This document shows, one piece after another, positions 48,569-57,191 of a DNA stretch of 64,000 nucleotides. The stretch covers positions 1-64,000 of the forward strand of contig CAVPWR010000006.1 of the NCBI GenBank assembly GCA_963709555.1, written 5' to 3'. The stretch is from Sulfurisoma sp963709555 (lineage in GTDB: Bacteria > Pseudomonadota > Gammaproteobacteria > Burkholderiales > Rhodocyclaceae). Every line of letters begins with the position of its first letter. Position 1 is the stretch's first letter. The translations under genes were made by a program, and so were the position numbers. The notes under the pieces are model-generated. The model ran no database searches and was not told the DNA's origin. It worked only from the letters and a program-made list of their open reading frames with translations.

Positions 48569-49816
48569 GCTCCACCTCCCTTGACCTGCTCCTTGCCGGC
48601 ATGGGCGATGGCCTGCAGCTTGCGCATCTCGCGCAGTTCGTCGGCGGTGTAAAGAAGGCGCGGCGGCGGCGTGACGCCCTCGTCGCAGGCGCGGCGCGTG
48701 ACGGCCGCCATTTCGTAGAACTCCTCGGGCGCGATGTCGCGCCCGCCGAGGCCAGCGATGAAGCTCGCCAGCACCGGCGGCGCAGCAGGCCTGGCCATAG
48801 AGCACCGACGCCAGCTCGGCATGGAGCACGCCGCCCTTGCCCATGGAAAGGTTCTGGTTTACCACCGCGACGCCCTTCCTGCCCGCCAGCGCGCGGCGCA
48901 GCGCCGCAGTTGGGAAGGGCCGTAGCAGCCGCGGCCGCACGAGGCCGACGGCGTGGCCCGCCTCGCGCAGGCGGTCGACGGCATCCTTGGCCTTGGTCGC
49001 GAAGGAACCGATCATGAAGAAGACGATGTCGGCGTCCTCGCTGCGGTAGCTTTCGACCGCGCCGTAGCGACGGCCGAAGCGCTCGGCGAATTCGGCGGCG
49101 ATCTCGTCCCAGGCATCGAGCGCCTGCAGCGCCGCCAGGTGCTGCTCGTAGCGGAAGTAGGAATACTGGCTGCCGCCGAGCACCGCCGCGCCCTGGCTCA
49201 GCGGCGCGCCGGCGCGCAGCCGCACCGTCTGCGGATCGTAGTCGGGCAGGAATTCGCGCACCGCCGCCGCGTCGGGCAGCTCGACCGGCTCGCGCGTGAA
49301 CGAGAGGTAGAAGCCGTCGAGGTTCACGATCGCAGGCAGCCGCACGCGCTGGTCCTCGGCGAGGCGATACGCGAGCAGCGTGCCATCGAGCACTTCCTGA
49401 CAGGTCGCACAGTGGAACTGCAGGAAGCCGCTATCGCGTGCGGCCAGCACGTCGGTATGATCGGGTTCCAGCGTCACGGGGGTCTGCAGGCCGCGCGAGA
49501 CATTCACCAGCACGAAGGGCGCACGGTAGCCGGGCACGGCGAAGATCATTTCCATCGCGTACATCAGGCCCTGGCTCGATGTGGCCGTGAACACGCGCAC
49601 CCCGGCGCTCGCCGCGGCGCCGGCCGCGGTGATCATCGAGTGCTCGGATTCCAGCGTCACCATGCGGCAATCCATCTCGCCGCGGGCTATCCATGCCGCG
49701 ATCGCCTCGATGATCTCGGTCTGCGGCGTGATGGGGAAGGCCGGCACATACTCGGCGCCCGCGAGCCGCGCTGCCCAGGCGGCAGCGCCGTTGCCGGTGA
49801 GGAGGAGGCGGCTCAT
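48565..49816 (-). CDS. 2-oxoacid:ferredoxin oxidoreductase, alpha subunit (frameshifted near 48795)
   Basis: About 417 residues after joining. The N-terminal pyrimidine-binding domain reads LLTGNGAAAWAARLAGAEYVPAFPITPQTEI, with VTLESEHSMITAAGAAASAGVRVFTATSSQGL following; domain II ends GVAVVNQNLSMGKGGVLHAEL. The frame breaks near 48795 (VLYGQ-PAAPPVLASF), where one G appears extra. The layout matches Por/Vor alpha chains and the phenylglyoxylate dehydrogenase alpha chain of Azoarcus. It overlaps both neighbours by four bases. Confidence 0.9.
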
Positions 49817-50715
49817 GCGGTCGCCTCGCTTTCGGGCACCGCACGGATGGCGTGCGACGGGCATTGGGCGACACAGATCATGCAGCCCTTGCAGTGATCG
49901 TAGTCGATCTCGGGCGCACCCTCGGCGGTGACGCGGATCGCGCTGTCCGGGCAGAAGGCGCTGCACACCCACCAGCAATGTTTGCAGCGCTCGAGGTCGA
50001 CCACCGGACGCAGTGTGCGCCAGAGGCCGGTACGCACCTGCACGCTGGTAGCCGCGGCGTGGATCGCCGCCGCAGCCGCATCGGCGGGGTCGAGCGGCAG
50101 ATCGATCCATTCCGCTGGCTGGTAGCCGGCCGCGGCGACGCTCGTGCCCTCGGCGACGTTGCCGGCATCCCCGGCCATCGCATCAAAGGCGGCTTGCGCC
50201 TGTTCGAGGTTGAGCGCGAGCGCCTCGTCGCCAATTCCGGCGAGTTCCTGCCGCAGCGCTTCTTCGAGGGCGGCACGGGAAATCGCGCCGAGCAGACGCG
50301 CCGCGGCGCCGGCACAGGCCGCGCCGCTGAAGCGCGTCTCCGCTGCCGCCGCGTCTGGCAGCGTCAGCAGCGGGCCGGCATGGTTGAGACGCTGCCGCCA
50401 CCTTGTGGCATCCACGCCGCTGACGAGCAGCAACACGGTGCGCGCCGTGACGCCCTGCATCACGGCGGCCGCGGGCATAGGCACCAGGCTGTCGTCGGCC
50501 ACCACCACCAAGTCGGGAACGCGAATAATGCCGCGCTCGTGGATGGGCTGGCGCGCGGCGCGCACGTAGGCAAACATCGGTGCGCCGCGGCGCTCGGCGC
50601 CATAGCGCGGGGCGTCCTGCACCTCGAAGCCTGCGGCGAAGAAGGCGGAGCCGAGGATGCGGCTGGCGGTCTTCATTCCCTGGCCGCCGCGGCCGTGGAA
50701 ACGGATGCGGAACAT
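49813..50715 (-). CDS. 2-oxoacid:ferredoxin oxidoreductase, fused gamma-delta subunit
   Basis: 300 residues. The gamma domain (IRFHGRGGQGMKTASRILG, APRYGAERRGAPMFAYVR) is fused to a C-terminal delta ferredoxin with two [4Fe-4S] sites (CKHCWWVCSAFCPDSAI, CKGCMICVAQCPSHAI). Fusing gamma and delta saves one subunit compared with archaeal Por/Vor. It follows the amino-acid dehydrogenase by 13 bases and precedes alpha by an ATGA overlap, so the operon is dehydrogenase, gamma-delta, alpha, beta, PRTase. Confidence 0.92.
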   Translation of the reverse strand: MFRIRFHGRGGQGMKTASRILGSAFFAAGFEVQDAPRYGAERRGAPMFAYVRAARQPIHERGIIRVPDLVVVADDSLVPMPAAAVMQGVTARTVLLLVSGVDATRWRQRLNHAGPLLTLPDAAAAETRFSGAACAGAAARLLGAISRAALEEALRQELAGIGDEALALNLEQAQAAFDAMAGDAGNVAEGTSVAAAGYQPAEWIDLPLDPADAAAAAIHAAATSVQVRTGLWRTLRPVVDLERCKHCWWVCSAFCPDSAIRVTAEGAPEIDYDHCKGCMICVAQCPSHAIRAVPESEATA

Positions 50716-50728
50716 CGGGCAGCCTCCG

Positions 50729-51841
50729 CTAGAAAACGCCCCAGCGCCGCAGCGACATGGCCTTCTTCACCCGCGTGACGGCCAGTTCGAGCGCCGCGTC
50801 GCGCGGCAATATGGCCTTGGCCGCAACGGCCTCAAGCACTTCGCGGCCGTTCTGCCGCAGCTTTTCGGCGATGGTGGCCATGGCCGAAGCCTGGCTCGCG
50901 CCGCGATACTCCATCGCTGCGCAGATCACGCCGCCGGCGTTGGCGATGAAGTCGGGCAGGCAGAGCACGCCGCGGCGGTGCAGGGCTTCCTCGGCGCCGC
51001 GCGTGCAGGGTATGTTGGCGCCCTCGATCACCAGCTTCGTCCTGAGGCGGCCGACATTGGCCTCGTTGATCACGTCGGGCCGTGCCGCGGGGATCCAGAT
51101 GTCGCATTCGAGGTCGATCACCGCGTCGCGGTCGAGCTTCTGCCCGCCTGGGTAGTCGAGTACGCTTCCGCCCGCGTCCTTGAGCCGACCGAGCAGTTCG
51201 ATATCGATGCCTTGCGGTTCGTACAGCGTGCCGCGGGTATCGGCGGCGCCGACCAGCACGGCGCCCTTTTCACCGAGGAAGCGTGCGGCATGCCGACCCA
51301 CCGCGCCATAACCCTGCACGACCACGCGCGCCCCGGCCATGGCGAAGTCGCAGTGCGGCAATGCCACTTCGGCGATGTTGGCGATGCCCCAGCCGGTGGC
51401 GCCGATCTGGTCGAGCGGTATGCCGCCGATTTCGCGCGGCAGGCCGACCGCGCGGCCGATCTCGTCATGGACCCAGGCCATGCACGTTTCGTCGGTGCCC
51501 ATGTCGGGGCCGAAGATGTAATCCTTGATGTCGCGCAGGGCACAAGCCAGCCCGCGCACCAGCCGCTCCTTGTCGGCCGCGGGCATTTTCGGGTCGCCGT
51601 AGAGAACCGCCTTGCCGCCGCCGTGGGCGAGTCCCGCGGCCGCGTTCTTCAACGTCATCGCACGGGCGAGGCGGAAGCACTCCTCGGTGCTGACATCCGG
51701 CGCCATGCGCACACCGCCGATCGAAGGCCCGGCAGCGACGTTGTCGACAACCAGCACTGCCTTCAGTCCGATCGAAGGCACATGCACGTGAATGATCTTG
51801 GCCGGGCCCAGTTCGTCCGCGAAGCGGGATACCTCGTCCAT
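50729..51841 (-). CDS. Glu/Leu/Phe/Val dehydrogenase family amino-acid dehydrogenase
   Basis: 370 residues. GPSIGGVRMAPDVSTEECFRLARAMTLKNAAAGLAHGGGKAVL carries the catalytic lysines; GGGKAVLYGDP is the Leu/Phe/Val dehydrogenase style rather than the GGAKGG of glutamate dehydrogenase. The NAD-binding loop is VVVQGYGAVGRHAARFLGEKG. It would deaminate an amino acid to the 2-oxoacid that the following ferredoxin oxidoreductase decarboxylates. The first gene of that operon. The substrate is inferred as a branched or aromatic amino acid. Confidence 0.87.
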   Translation of the reverse strand: MDEVSRFADELGPAKIIHVHVPSIGLKAVLVVDNVAAGPSIGGVRMAPDVSTEECFRLARAMTLKNAAAGLAHGGGKAVLYGDPKMPAADKERLVRGLACALRDIKDYIFGPDMGTDETCMAWVHDEIGRAVGLPREIGGIPLDQIGATGWGIANIAEVALPHCDFAMAGARVVVQGYGAVGRHAARFLGEKGAVLVGAADTRGTLYEPQGIDIELLGRLKDAGGSVLDYPGGQKLDRDAVIDLECDIWIPAARPDVINEANVGRLRTKLVIEGANIPCTRGAEEALHRRGVLCLPDFIANAGGVICAAMEYRGASQASAMATIAEKLRQNGREVLEAVAAKAILPRDAALELAVTRVKKAMSLRRWGVF

Positions 51842-51982
51842 ATCCTCTTACCTCCGATCCAATTGTGGCAGAACTATCGGCATCGGGAAGGAGTATTCTT
51901 ACCAAGCTGGGTGTTGTACCAAGTAGCCCGGCCAGCCGGCGGCACACATGCCGGCAAGAGACTGAAGAGGGAGGCCCTCAAC

Positions 51983-52261
51983 ATGAAAACCAAGATTCCT
52001 GCAGATCCAGCCGATAACACTCAGGCGCGCATCGTCGAGCGTCCGGACGGGTTCTACTGGCAGAGCAGTGCAGGCGGACGCGAATACGGTCCATTTGAAA
52101 CCTTGCGCGAAGCCAGCGAAGACATGGAAATCGCCGAGGCGGCCATCGAGGCGGGCGAAAGCCTGGAAGAAGCAGAGAGCGAAATCGGCATCTCCGACTG
52201 GATCGATCCCGAGACCGGTCAGCCCGCCGAGGAATCGATACCCCACATCGTGGATCGCTGA
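51983..52261 (+). CDS. Small acidic protein of unknown function
   Basis: 92 residues, strongly acidic toward the C-terminus. IVERPDGFYWQSSAGGREYGPFETLREASEDME looks like a small beta domain seen in many betaproteobacterial hypothetical proteins; the tail is SLEEAESEIGISDWIDPETGQPAEES. RBS GAGGGAGG precedes ATG 51983. It is divergent from the amino-acid dehydrogenase, with 141 bases between. No function assigned. Confidence 0.75.
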   Translation: MKTKIPADPADNTQARIVERPDGFYWQSSAGGREYGPFETLREASEDMEIAEAAIEAGESLEEAESEIGISDWIDPETGQPAEESIPHIVDR

Positions 52262-52306
52262 GCGGTAGCCAGCCCCTCGCGTCGCGGGGGTGGCGTTGTC
52301 GCGCCA

Positions 52307-53077
52307 TCAGCGTTGGAGCCCTGCGCTGCCCGTGGTGGCTTGGGCGATTGTCTCTTCCACCAGCCGCTGCATCCGCTGCCAGTGCGAACCCTCCCAGAAG
52401 ACGCGGCCGCAGCGATCGCAGGTGGTGAAACGCTCGTAGTTGGCGCGCACGGTCGGCGGCAGCCGCTCTAGCACCTGGGCCTTGTCGATGGCCCGCAGCG
52501 GCCCGTTGCACTCGAGGCATCGCGTAAACGGCCGGACGCTGCGCGCCAGATCCAGCCGCGCCACGATCTCTGCGAACTGCTGCGCCGGCTTGAGCGCATG
52601 GACGTAGCAGCCATGGGTGATGCCGCGGAACTTGAGCAGGTCGCGGTCGCGCGTCAGCACGATGCGCCCTTCGCCGCTGGCGATGGCGACGATCTCGCTG
52701 TCCTCGAAGTCGTTGCGGTACAGCGTGTCGAAACCCGCCATGCGCAGTAGTCGGGCGAGCCCGCCGAGGTGGGCATCGGCGACGAAGCGCGTGACACGCA
52801 GCGGCCATTCGCGCACGCGCAGCAGCGGCGTGATGTCGAGCGACTCGAATCGCGGATAGACGGCGACGCGATCGCCATCGCGCAGCAGGCGGTCGAAACC
52901 CACCGATTCGCCGTTGACGAGGATCAGCTCGACCTCGGTGTGCGGCACGCCGAGGGCCTCGATCATGTGCTTGGTGGTCGCCGCCTGCGCGCAGGGTGCG
53001 CTGAACTCCCTGCGGCGCCGTTGGGGCGGCAAAAAGTCGTTGAGTTCCTCGTAGAAGCGAAATGTTGCCGTCACCAT
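52307..53077 (-). CDS. Mut7-C RNase-domain protein with N-terminal ThiS-like domain
   Basis: 256 residues. The N-terminal ~85 residues (TATFRFYEELNDFLPP...LVNGESVGFDRLLRDGDRVAVYPRFE) form a ubiquitin/ThiS-like beta-grasp domain without a C-terminal GG. The rest is the PIN-like Mut7-C nuclease fold (RFVADAHLGGLARLLRMAGFDT, IVLTRDRDLLKFRG) ending in a zinc ribbon (CLECNGPL...CDRCGRVFWEGSHW). PIN-like acidic residues are visible at VADAH and TRDRD. It probably acts on RNA; the substrate is unknown. Confidence 0.87.
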   Translation of the reverse strand: MVTATFRFYEELNDFLPPQRRRREFSAPCAQAATTKHMIEALGVPHTEVELILVNGESVGFDRLLRDGDRVAVYPRFESLDITPLLRVREWPLRVTRFVADAHLGGLARLLRMAGFDTLYRNDFEDSEIVAIASGEGRIVLTRDRDLLKFRGITHGCYVHALKPAQQFAEIVARLDLARSVRPFTRCLECNGPLRAIDKAQVLERLPPTVRANYERFTTCDRCGRVFWEGSHWQRMQRLVEETIAQATTGSAGLQR

Positions 53078-53124
53078 CGCCGTTGCCCTATTATTTGTCG
53101 GCAATACTGCAAGGAGAACTGATC

Positions 53125-53361
53125 GTGGCCACACATGAGAACAAGACGAAAGTGACGATCCTGACGGGGTCTTATCGCATCAAGGGTTACATCGAGTTGT
53201 TGCCCGGGGCGAGGGTTACGGATTTCATGCATGAAGCGAAGGACTTTGTCGCAATCGTCGATGCCGAAGTCTATGAACCCGAAGTGGCGGGCCGGCAGGT
53301 GCTCACTGCTCCATTCATCAATGTGAGCCGGGGCCACATCCAGATCGTCACCCTGAGCTAG
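53125..53361 (+). CDS. Small conserved protein of unknown function
   Basis: 78 residues from GTG 53125, with RBS AAGGAG. KVTILTGSYRIKGYIELLPGARVTDFMHEAKDFVAIVDAEVYE is beta-rich and LSM/SH3-like in feel, and the C-terminus is LTAPFINVSRGHIQIVTLS. Close relatives occur widely in betaproteobacteria as stand-alone hypothetical genes. No function assigned. The stop overlaps the convergent gene by 14 bases. Confidence 0.75.
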   Translation: MATHENKTKVTILTGSYRIKGYIELLPGARVTDFMHEAKDFVAIVDAEVYEPEVAGRQVLTAPFINVSRGHIQIVTLS

Positions 53362-53950
53362 CTGCCTGGGCTTTGCCCAGTGCGACCCGGTAGCGCTCGA
53401 GCCTGGCCTCGTAGTCGGCCGCGTCGCCAAAATCGAGGAAGCGGGCGTAGCGCGAATGGACGCCGAGCACCTTGCGCGCATGCTTGATGGGGCAGAAGTA
53501 CTGTTCCGTCCGCGCCACGATCTCCGCCACGTAAAGGATCAACCCGCTGCCATAGGCGCAGTAGGTGCAGTGGAACTTCTCGACGAAATTGAGGTATTCG
53601 AGCTGTTGCCGGTCGAAGACGATGTAGTCGCCGCGGCGAACCTTCACCACGCCGTAGATCGGAAAACAGGCTGCCTGATAGACGCCGACGAACAGGTCGA
53701 GCACGAGCAGCGGAATGATCATGCTGTAGATGATCGGCCCGGTGAGCAGGTTCTGGGGGCGGTAGGTGACGAGCCAGCGGAAGAACCCCGTCTTGAGCCG
53801 GCGGTGCGCCTCGCCGATCGAACGCTCGAATTCGATGCGCCTGCCCTTGACCTGGTAGAGCACGCCCGCCTCCTGCTCGTGGAGCGCCACGAGCAGGTCG
53901 TCTTCGAGGGCGGCCATCTGGTTCAGCAACTGGTTGATTCGCTCGTTCAT
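53348..53950 (-). CDS. Predicted membrane protein of unknown function
   Basis: 200 residues. A helical N-terminal region (INQLLNQMAALEDDLLVALHEQEA) is followed by amphipathic RIEFERSIGEAHRRLKTGFFRW and one or two membrane helices (GPIIYSMIIPLLVLDLFVGV). The second half has a possible metal or disulfide site (FHCTYCAYGSGLILY) and FCPIKHARKVLGVHSRYARFLDFGD. I recognise it only as a recurring betaproteobacterial hypothetical. The 240-base gap beyond it (53951-54190) holds no feature I can support. Confidence 0.7.
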   Translation of the reverse strand: MNERINQLLNQMAALEDDLLVALHEQEAGVLYQVKGRRIEFERSIGEAHRRLKTGFFRWLVTYRPQNLLTGPIIYSMIIPLLVLDLFVGVYQAACFPIYGVVKVRRGDYIVFDRQQLEYLNFVEKFHCTYCAYGSGLILYVAEIVARTEQYFCPIKHARKVLGVHSRYARFLDFGDAADYEARLERYRVALGKAQAASSG

Positions 53951-54190
53951 GGGGCTCCGGCGCCGGCTGTCGCGGCAGGTTCGTGAAAGTTGGCCGGCTC
54001 ATGCCGGGGGTCTCATGCAATGCCTGCAGGTGAGCAGCTTAACCCGCTACGGTTCGGCACGGGGCGGCTTCCCGAGGTGATGCAGCAGCACGACCCGCGC
54101 AAGGTTTGATACCAGTCAACAACGACTGCCCGCCCCGGGAGCCCAATAGTCCCTGAACCCGCTTTGTGATCAGCTGACTCGAGGGTCATC

Positions 54191-54886
54191 ATGTGCCCGG
54201 ACAACGATAATCCAGTCGAAGCGACTTCGTGTGCAGGCCGTTCGGCGATGCTGCGCGATATCGAAGACGAAATCTCCTACACCCGCCACGAAATCGGCAG
54301 GGACGCCTTCGACCCGCGGGTGATGGCCGCGATGGCGCGCGTGCCGCGCGAGTTGTTCGTGCCCGAGTCGCGCCGCCTCTACGCCTACGCCAACGGGCCG
54401 GTGCCCATCGGTCACGGCCAGACCATCTCGCAGCCCTACATCGTCGCCCTGATGACCGACCTGCTCGCGCCGCGGCCCGACAGCGTGATTCTGGAAATCG
54501 GCACCGGCTCCGGCTACCAGGCCGCGGTGCTGGCGGAAATCGTACGGCAGGTCTATGGCATCGAGATCATCCCCGCGCTGGCCGAATCGGCCAGCGTACG
54601 GCTTGCCGAACTCGGCTATGCCAACGTGGTGGTCAGGAACGGCGACGGTTATCACGGCTGGGCTGAGCACGCGCCCTACGACGGCATCGTCGTGACGGCC
54701 GCGGCGCCGCACATCCCGCAGCCGCTGATCGAACAGCTGAAGCCCGGGGGACGACTGGTCATTCCTGTCGGGCTGCCCGGCTGCATCCAGCAACTGATGG
54801 TCATCGACAAGCAGGCGGATGGTTCCTGCGCCAGCCGCAACATCCTGATGGTCGCCTTCGTGCCCTTGACCGGGGCGTTGCGCTAG
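54191..54886 (+). CDS. pcm: Protein-L-isoaspartate O-methyltransferase (cytoplasmic)
   Basis: 231 residues. VPRELFVPES, IGHGQTISQPYIVALMTDLL, the SAM loop ILEIGTGSGYQAAVLAEI and PHIPQPLIEQLKPGGRLVIPVG define a standard PCMT. Unlike the paralogue at 43747-44505 it has no signal peptide and so repairs isoaspartyl residues in the cytoplasm. A short N-terminal extension (CPDNDNPVEATSCAG) precedes the fold. Next genes on the strand are the HIT-like protein and the RlmN paralogue. Confidence 0.92.
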   Translation: MCPDNDNPVEATSCAGRSAMLRDIEDEISYTRHEIGRDAFDPRVMAAMARVPRELFVPESRRLYAYANGPVPIGHGQTISQPYIVALMTDLLAPRPDSVILEIGTGSGYQAAVLAEIVRQVYGIEIIPALAESASVRLAELGYANVVVRNGDGYHGWAEHAPYDGIVVTAAAPHIPQPLIEQLKPGGRLVIPVGLPGCIQQLMVIDKQADGSCASRNILMVAFVPLTGALR

Positions 54887-54945
54887 TTTCAGCCGGTCGG
54901 GCCATTTTCCGGTATGGTGCCCCCGCCACCAAACCGGCCCTGCCC

Positions 54946-56002
54946 ATGCTGCCCGAACTCTTCCATTCCGCCGACACTTTCCGCGACCGTTTCGAACAGG
55001 GCCTGATCGACCTCCTGCGCAGCACCGGCGAACTGGGCGAGGACATCCTCGTGCTGGCCAACGCCAACTTCGAGCCGCGCATCTGGGATCACCTGCGCGA
55101 CGAACTGCGGACCTGCTTCGCCAGGCTCGCCGCCGAAAAGGCGGCAGCCGAGCGTGAAGGGCGCACCATGGCCGGCGCAGCCGACGACGTGGCGACGCTG
55201 CGCGAGATCCTCGACCACGGATTCGACACCCTGCGCCCCACCGAACTGCGTCGCAGCGGCCCCTGGGAGCTGCAGCTCAACCAGCTGCGCGCCTTCCGCC
55301 CGGCCCGCCACAGCAATGCCGCCATCTCCGGCATCCGCGCGCCCTTCGACGCGGGACGCTTCCACTTCGACAAGCCCTTCCTGCGCCAGGAGATCCTCTG
55401 GGAGGGACGGCTCCTCGGCCGAGCCGCGACCCTCTTCTACAACAAGTTCCCCTTCGCCGACTACCACGGCCTGCTGGTGCCGGACCTGGGCGAGCACCGG
55501 CCCCAGTTCCTCGAAACGGCGGACTTCGCCTTCCTGTGGGACCTCGCACAGGACACTGGCCGCGCGCATGCCGGGATTCGGCCTCGGCTACAACAGCTAC
55601 GGCGCCCATGCCTCGGTGAACCACCTGCATTTCCAGACCTTCCTGCGCGAAGAGCCCCTGCCGATCGAGGACCCACACTGGAGCCACAACGGCGGTCCCG
55701 ATTCCTACCCCTGCCGTTGCCAGCGCTTCGACAATCCGCAGGAGGCAGGCGGATTCATCGACGAATTGCACCGGCAGGAGATCAGCTACAACCTCATCGC
55801 CGCGTCAGGGAAACTCTATTGCCTGCCGCGCCGCAAGCAGGGCGAGGTCGGCTACGCGCCGTGGCTGAATGCCCTGGCCTGGTACGAGATGGCCGGCGGC
55901 TTCCCGCTGGCGAGCGAAGCTGACTTCCGGCGCCTCGGCGCGGCGGATCCGGCCGCGCAGCTCGCGGCGGTGGACCTCGGCACGGCTCACGGCCGACGCT
56001 AA
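54946..56002 (+). CDS. HIT-superfamily nucleotidyltransferase/phosphorylase-like protein (frameshifted near 55563)
   Basis: About 351 residues after joining. The C-terminal half has GLGYNSYGAHASVNHLHFQTFLREEPLP, an H-x-H-x-Q active-site triad like that of GDP-hexose phosphorylases, Ap4A phosphorylase and GalT. The N-terminal half (LVLANANFEPRIWDHLRDEL, FPFADYHGLLVPDLGEHRPQ) fits the same group. The frame breaks near 55563, where CAGGACA probably has one G too many (AQ-TLAARMPGFG). Nucleotide-sugar or dinucleotide phosphorolysis is inferred, substrate unknown. It precedes the RlmN-like gene by two bases. Confidence 0.7.
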
Positions 56003-56004
56003 CC

Positions 56005-57021
56005 ATGCGCATCGAGAGCATTCGCCAGCGGCTGCGCGACCTCGGCGCCAAGGCCTGCCACGAGGAGCGCATGCTGCGGGCATGGACGCGGGCGCTGCCG
56101 CTCGACAGCGGTTCCTGCCCCGCCGACCAGTTTTACCCGCTGGCCGTGCGCGAGGCGTTTCCCGCCATCGCAGCCGAACTCGATTCACTCGCCCGCGTTC
56201 GCTCCGAGCATGCGGGCGGCGACGGCTCGTCGCGCCTGCTGGTCGAACTCGGCGATGGCCAGACGGTGGAAAGCGTATTGCTGCCGCGCGACGGCCTCTG
56301 CGTCTCGACCCAGGTCGGCTGCGCCGTGGGCTGCACCTTCTGCATGACCGGCCGCGACGGCCTGCTGCGCCAACTCGGCAGCGCCGAGATCGTCGCCCAG
56401 GTGGTGCTGGGACGCTTGCGGCGCACGGTGAAGAAGATCGTGTTCATGGGCATGGGCGAGCCGGCGCACAACATGGACAACGTGCTCGAGGCCATCGACC
56501 TGCTCGGCACCGCGGCAGACATCGCCCACAAGAACCTGGTGTTCTCCACCGTCGGCGACCGCCGCGTGTTCGAACGGCTGCCGCGCGAACGCGTCAAGCC
56601 GGCGCTGGCGCTGTCGCTGCACACGACGCGCGCCGAGCTAAGGGAAAAGCTGCTGCCCAGGGCGCCGCGCATCGATCCCGCCGAACTGGTCGAGCTGGCC
56701 GACGCCTACTGCCGCGCCACCGGCTACCCGGTCCAGTACCAGTGGACGCTGCTCGAAGGCATCAACGACACTGACGAGGAACTCGAAGGCATCGTCCGTC
56801 TGCTCAAGGGCAAGTACGCGGTGATGAACTTCATCCCCTACAACGCGACCGAGAACGACGGCGGACCCGCCTACCGCCGCCCGTCGTGGGAACGCGCGGC
56901 AGCGATGTCGCTGCACCTCTACCGCCACGGCATCCTCGCCAAGCTGCGCCAGTCGGCCGGGCAGGACGTCGATGGCGGCTGCGGCCAGTTGCGGGCTCGA
57001 GTCATCGACCAGGCAGCCTGA
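56005..57021 (+). CDS. RlmN/Cfr-family radical SAM rRNA methyltransferase
   Basis: 338 residues. The radical SAM cluster motif is CAVGCTFCMTG, and the C-terminal methyl-carrying Cys is in GGCGQLRAR. KKIVFMGMGEPAHNMDNVLEAI and LALSLHTTRAELREKLLP are the family landmarks. RlmN methylates A2503 of 23S rRNA and A37 of some tRNAs at C2; Cfr acts at C8 of A2503. This copy is shorter than the usual RlmN and is not beside ndk or the outer-membrane assembly genes typical of rlmN in betaproteobacteria, so it is probably a second paralogue. Its target is unproven. Confidence 0.85.
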   Translation: MRIESIRQRLRDLGAKACHEERMLRAWTRALPLDSGSCPADQFYPLAVREAFPAIAAELDSLARVRSEHAGGDGSSRLLVELGDGQTVESVLLPRDGLCVSTQVGCAVGCTFCMTGRDGLLRQLGSAEIVAQVVLGRLRRTVKKIVFMGMGEPAHNMDNVLEAIDLLGTAADIAHKNLVFSTVGDRRVFERLPRERVKPALALSLHTTRAELREKLLPRAPRIDPAELVELADAYCRATGYPVQYQWTLLEGINDTDEELEGIVRLLKGKYAVMNFIPYNATENDGGPAYRRPSWERAAAMSLHLYRHGILAKLRQSAGQDVDGGCGQLRARVIDQAA

Positions 57022-57138
57022 AAATTCGGCGCTGGCCGGCCCGAGAAGAAGGTCGGCTGGTTCGATCGCTTTCTCGGACGGGGCTGACCTCAGCTTCCAA
57101 GTACCACTCGCCACCGTCCCGCCAGCGCCGACTTTTTC

Positions 57139-57176
57139 AAACGACAACGCCACGGCATGCCGTGGCGTTGTCGTTT
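57139..57176. terminator. Bidirectional terminator: 38-bp perfect palindrome
   Basis: The two 19-base halves are exact reverse complements, beginning AAACGACAACGCC and ending GGCGTTGTCGTTT. The A and T ends give a U tract for transcripts from either side. It lies 117 bases after the radical SAM gene and 15 bases after the pntB stop, so it can end both convergent transcripts. Confidence 0.8.
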
Positions 57177-57191
57177 CCAAGAAAGGGAGCC

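Noticed and set aside
54013..54204. A 63-codon minus-strand frame upstream of the second pcm
   Set aside because: No RBS or similarity, and it overlaps the pcm promoter and start.
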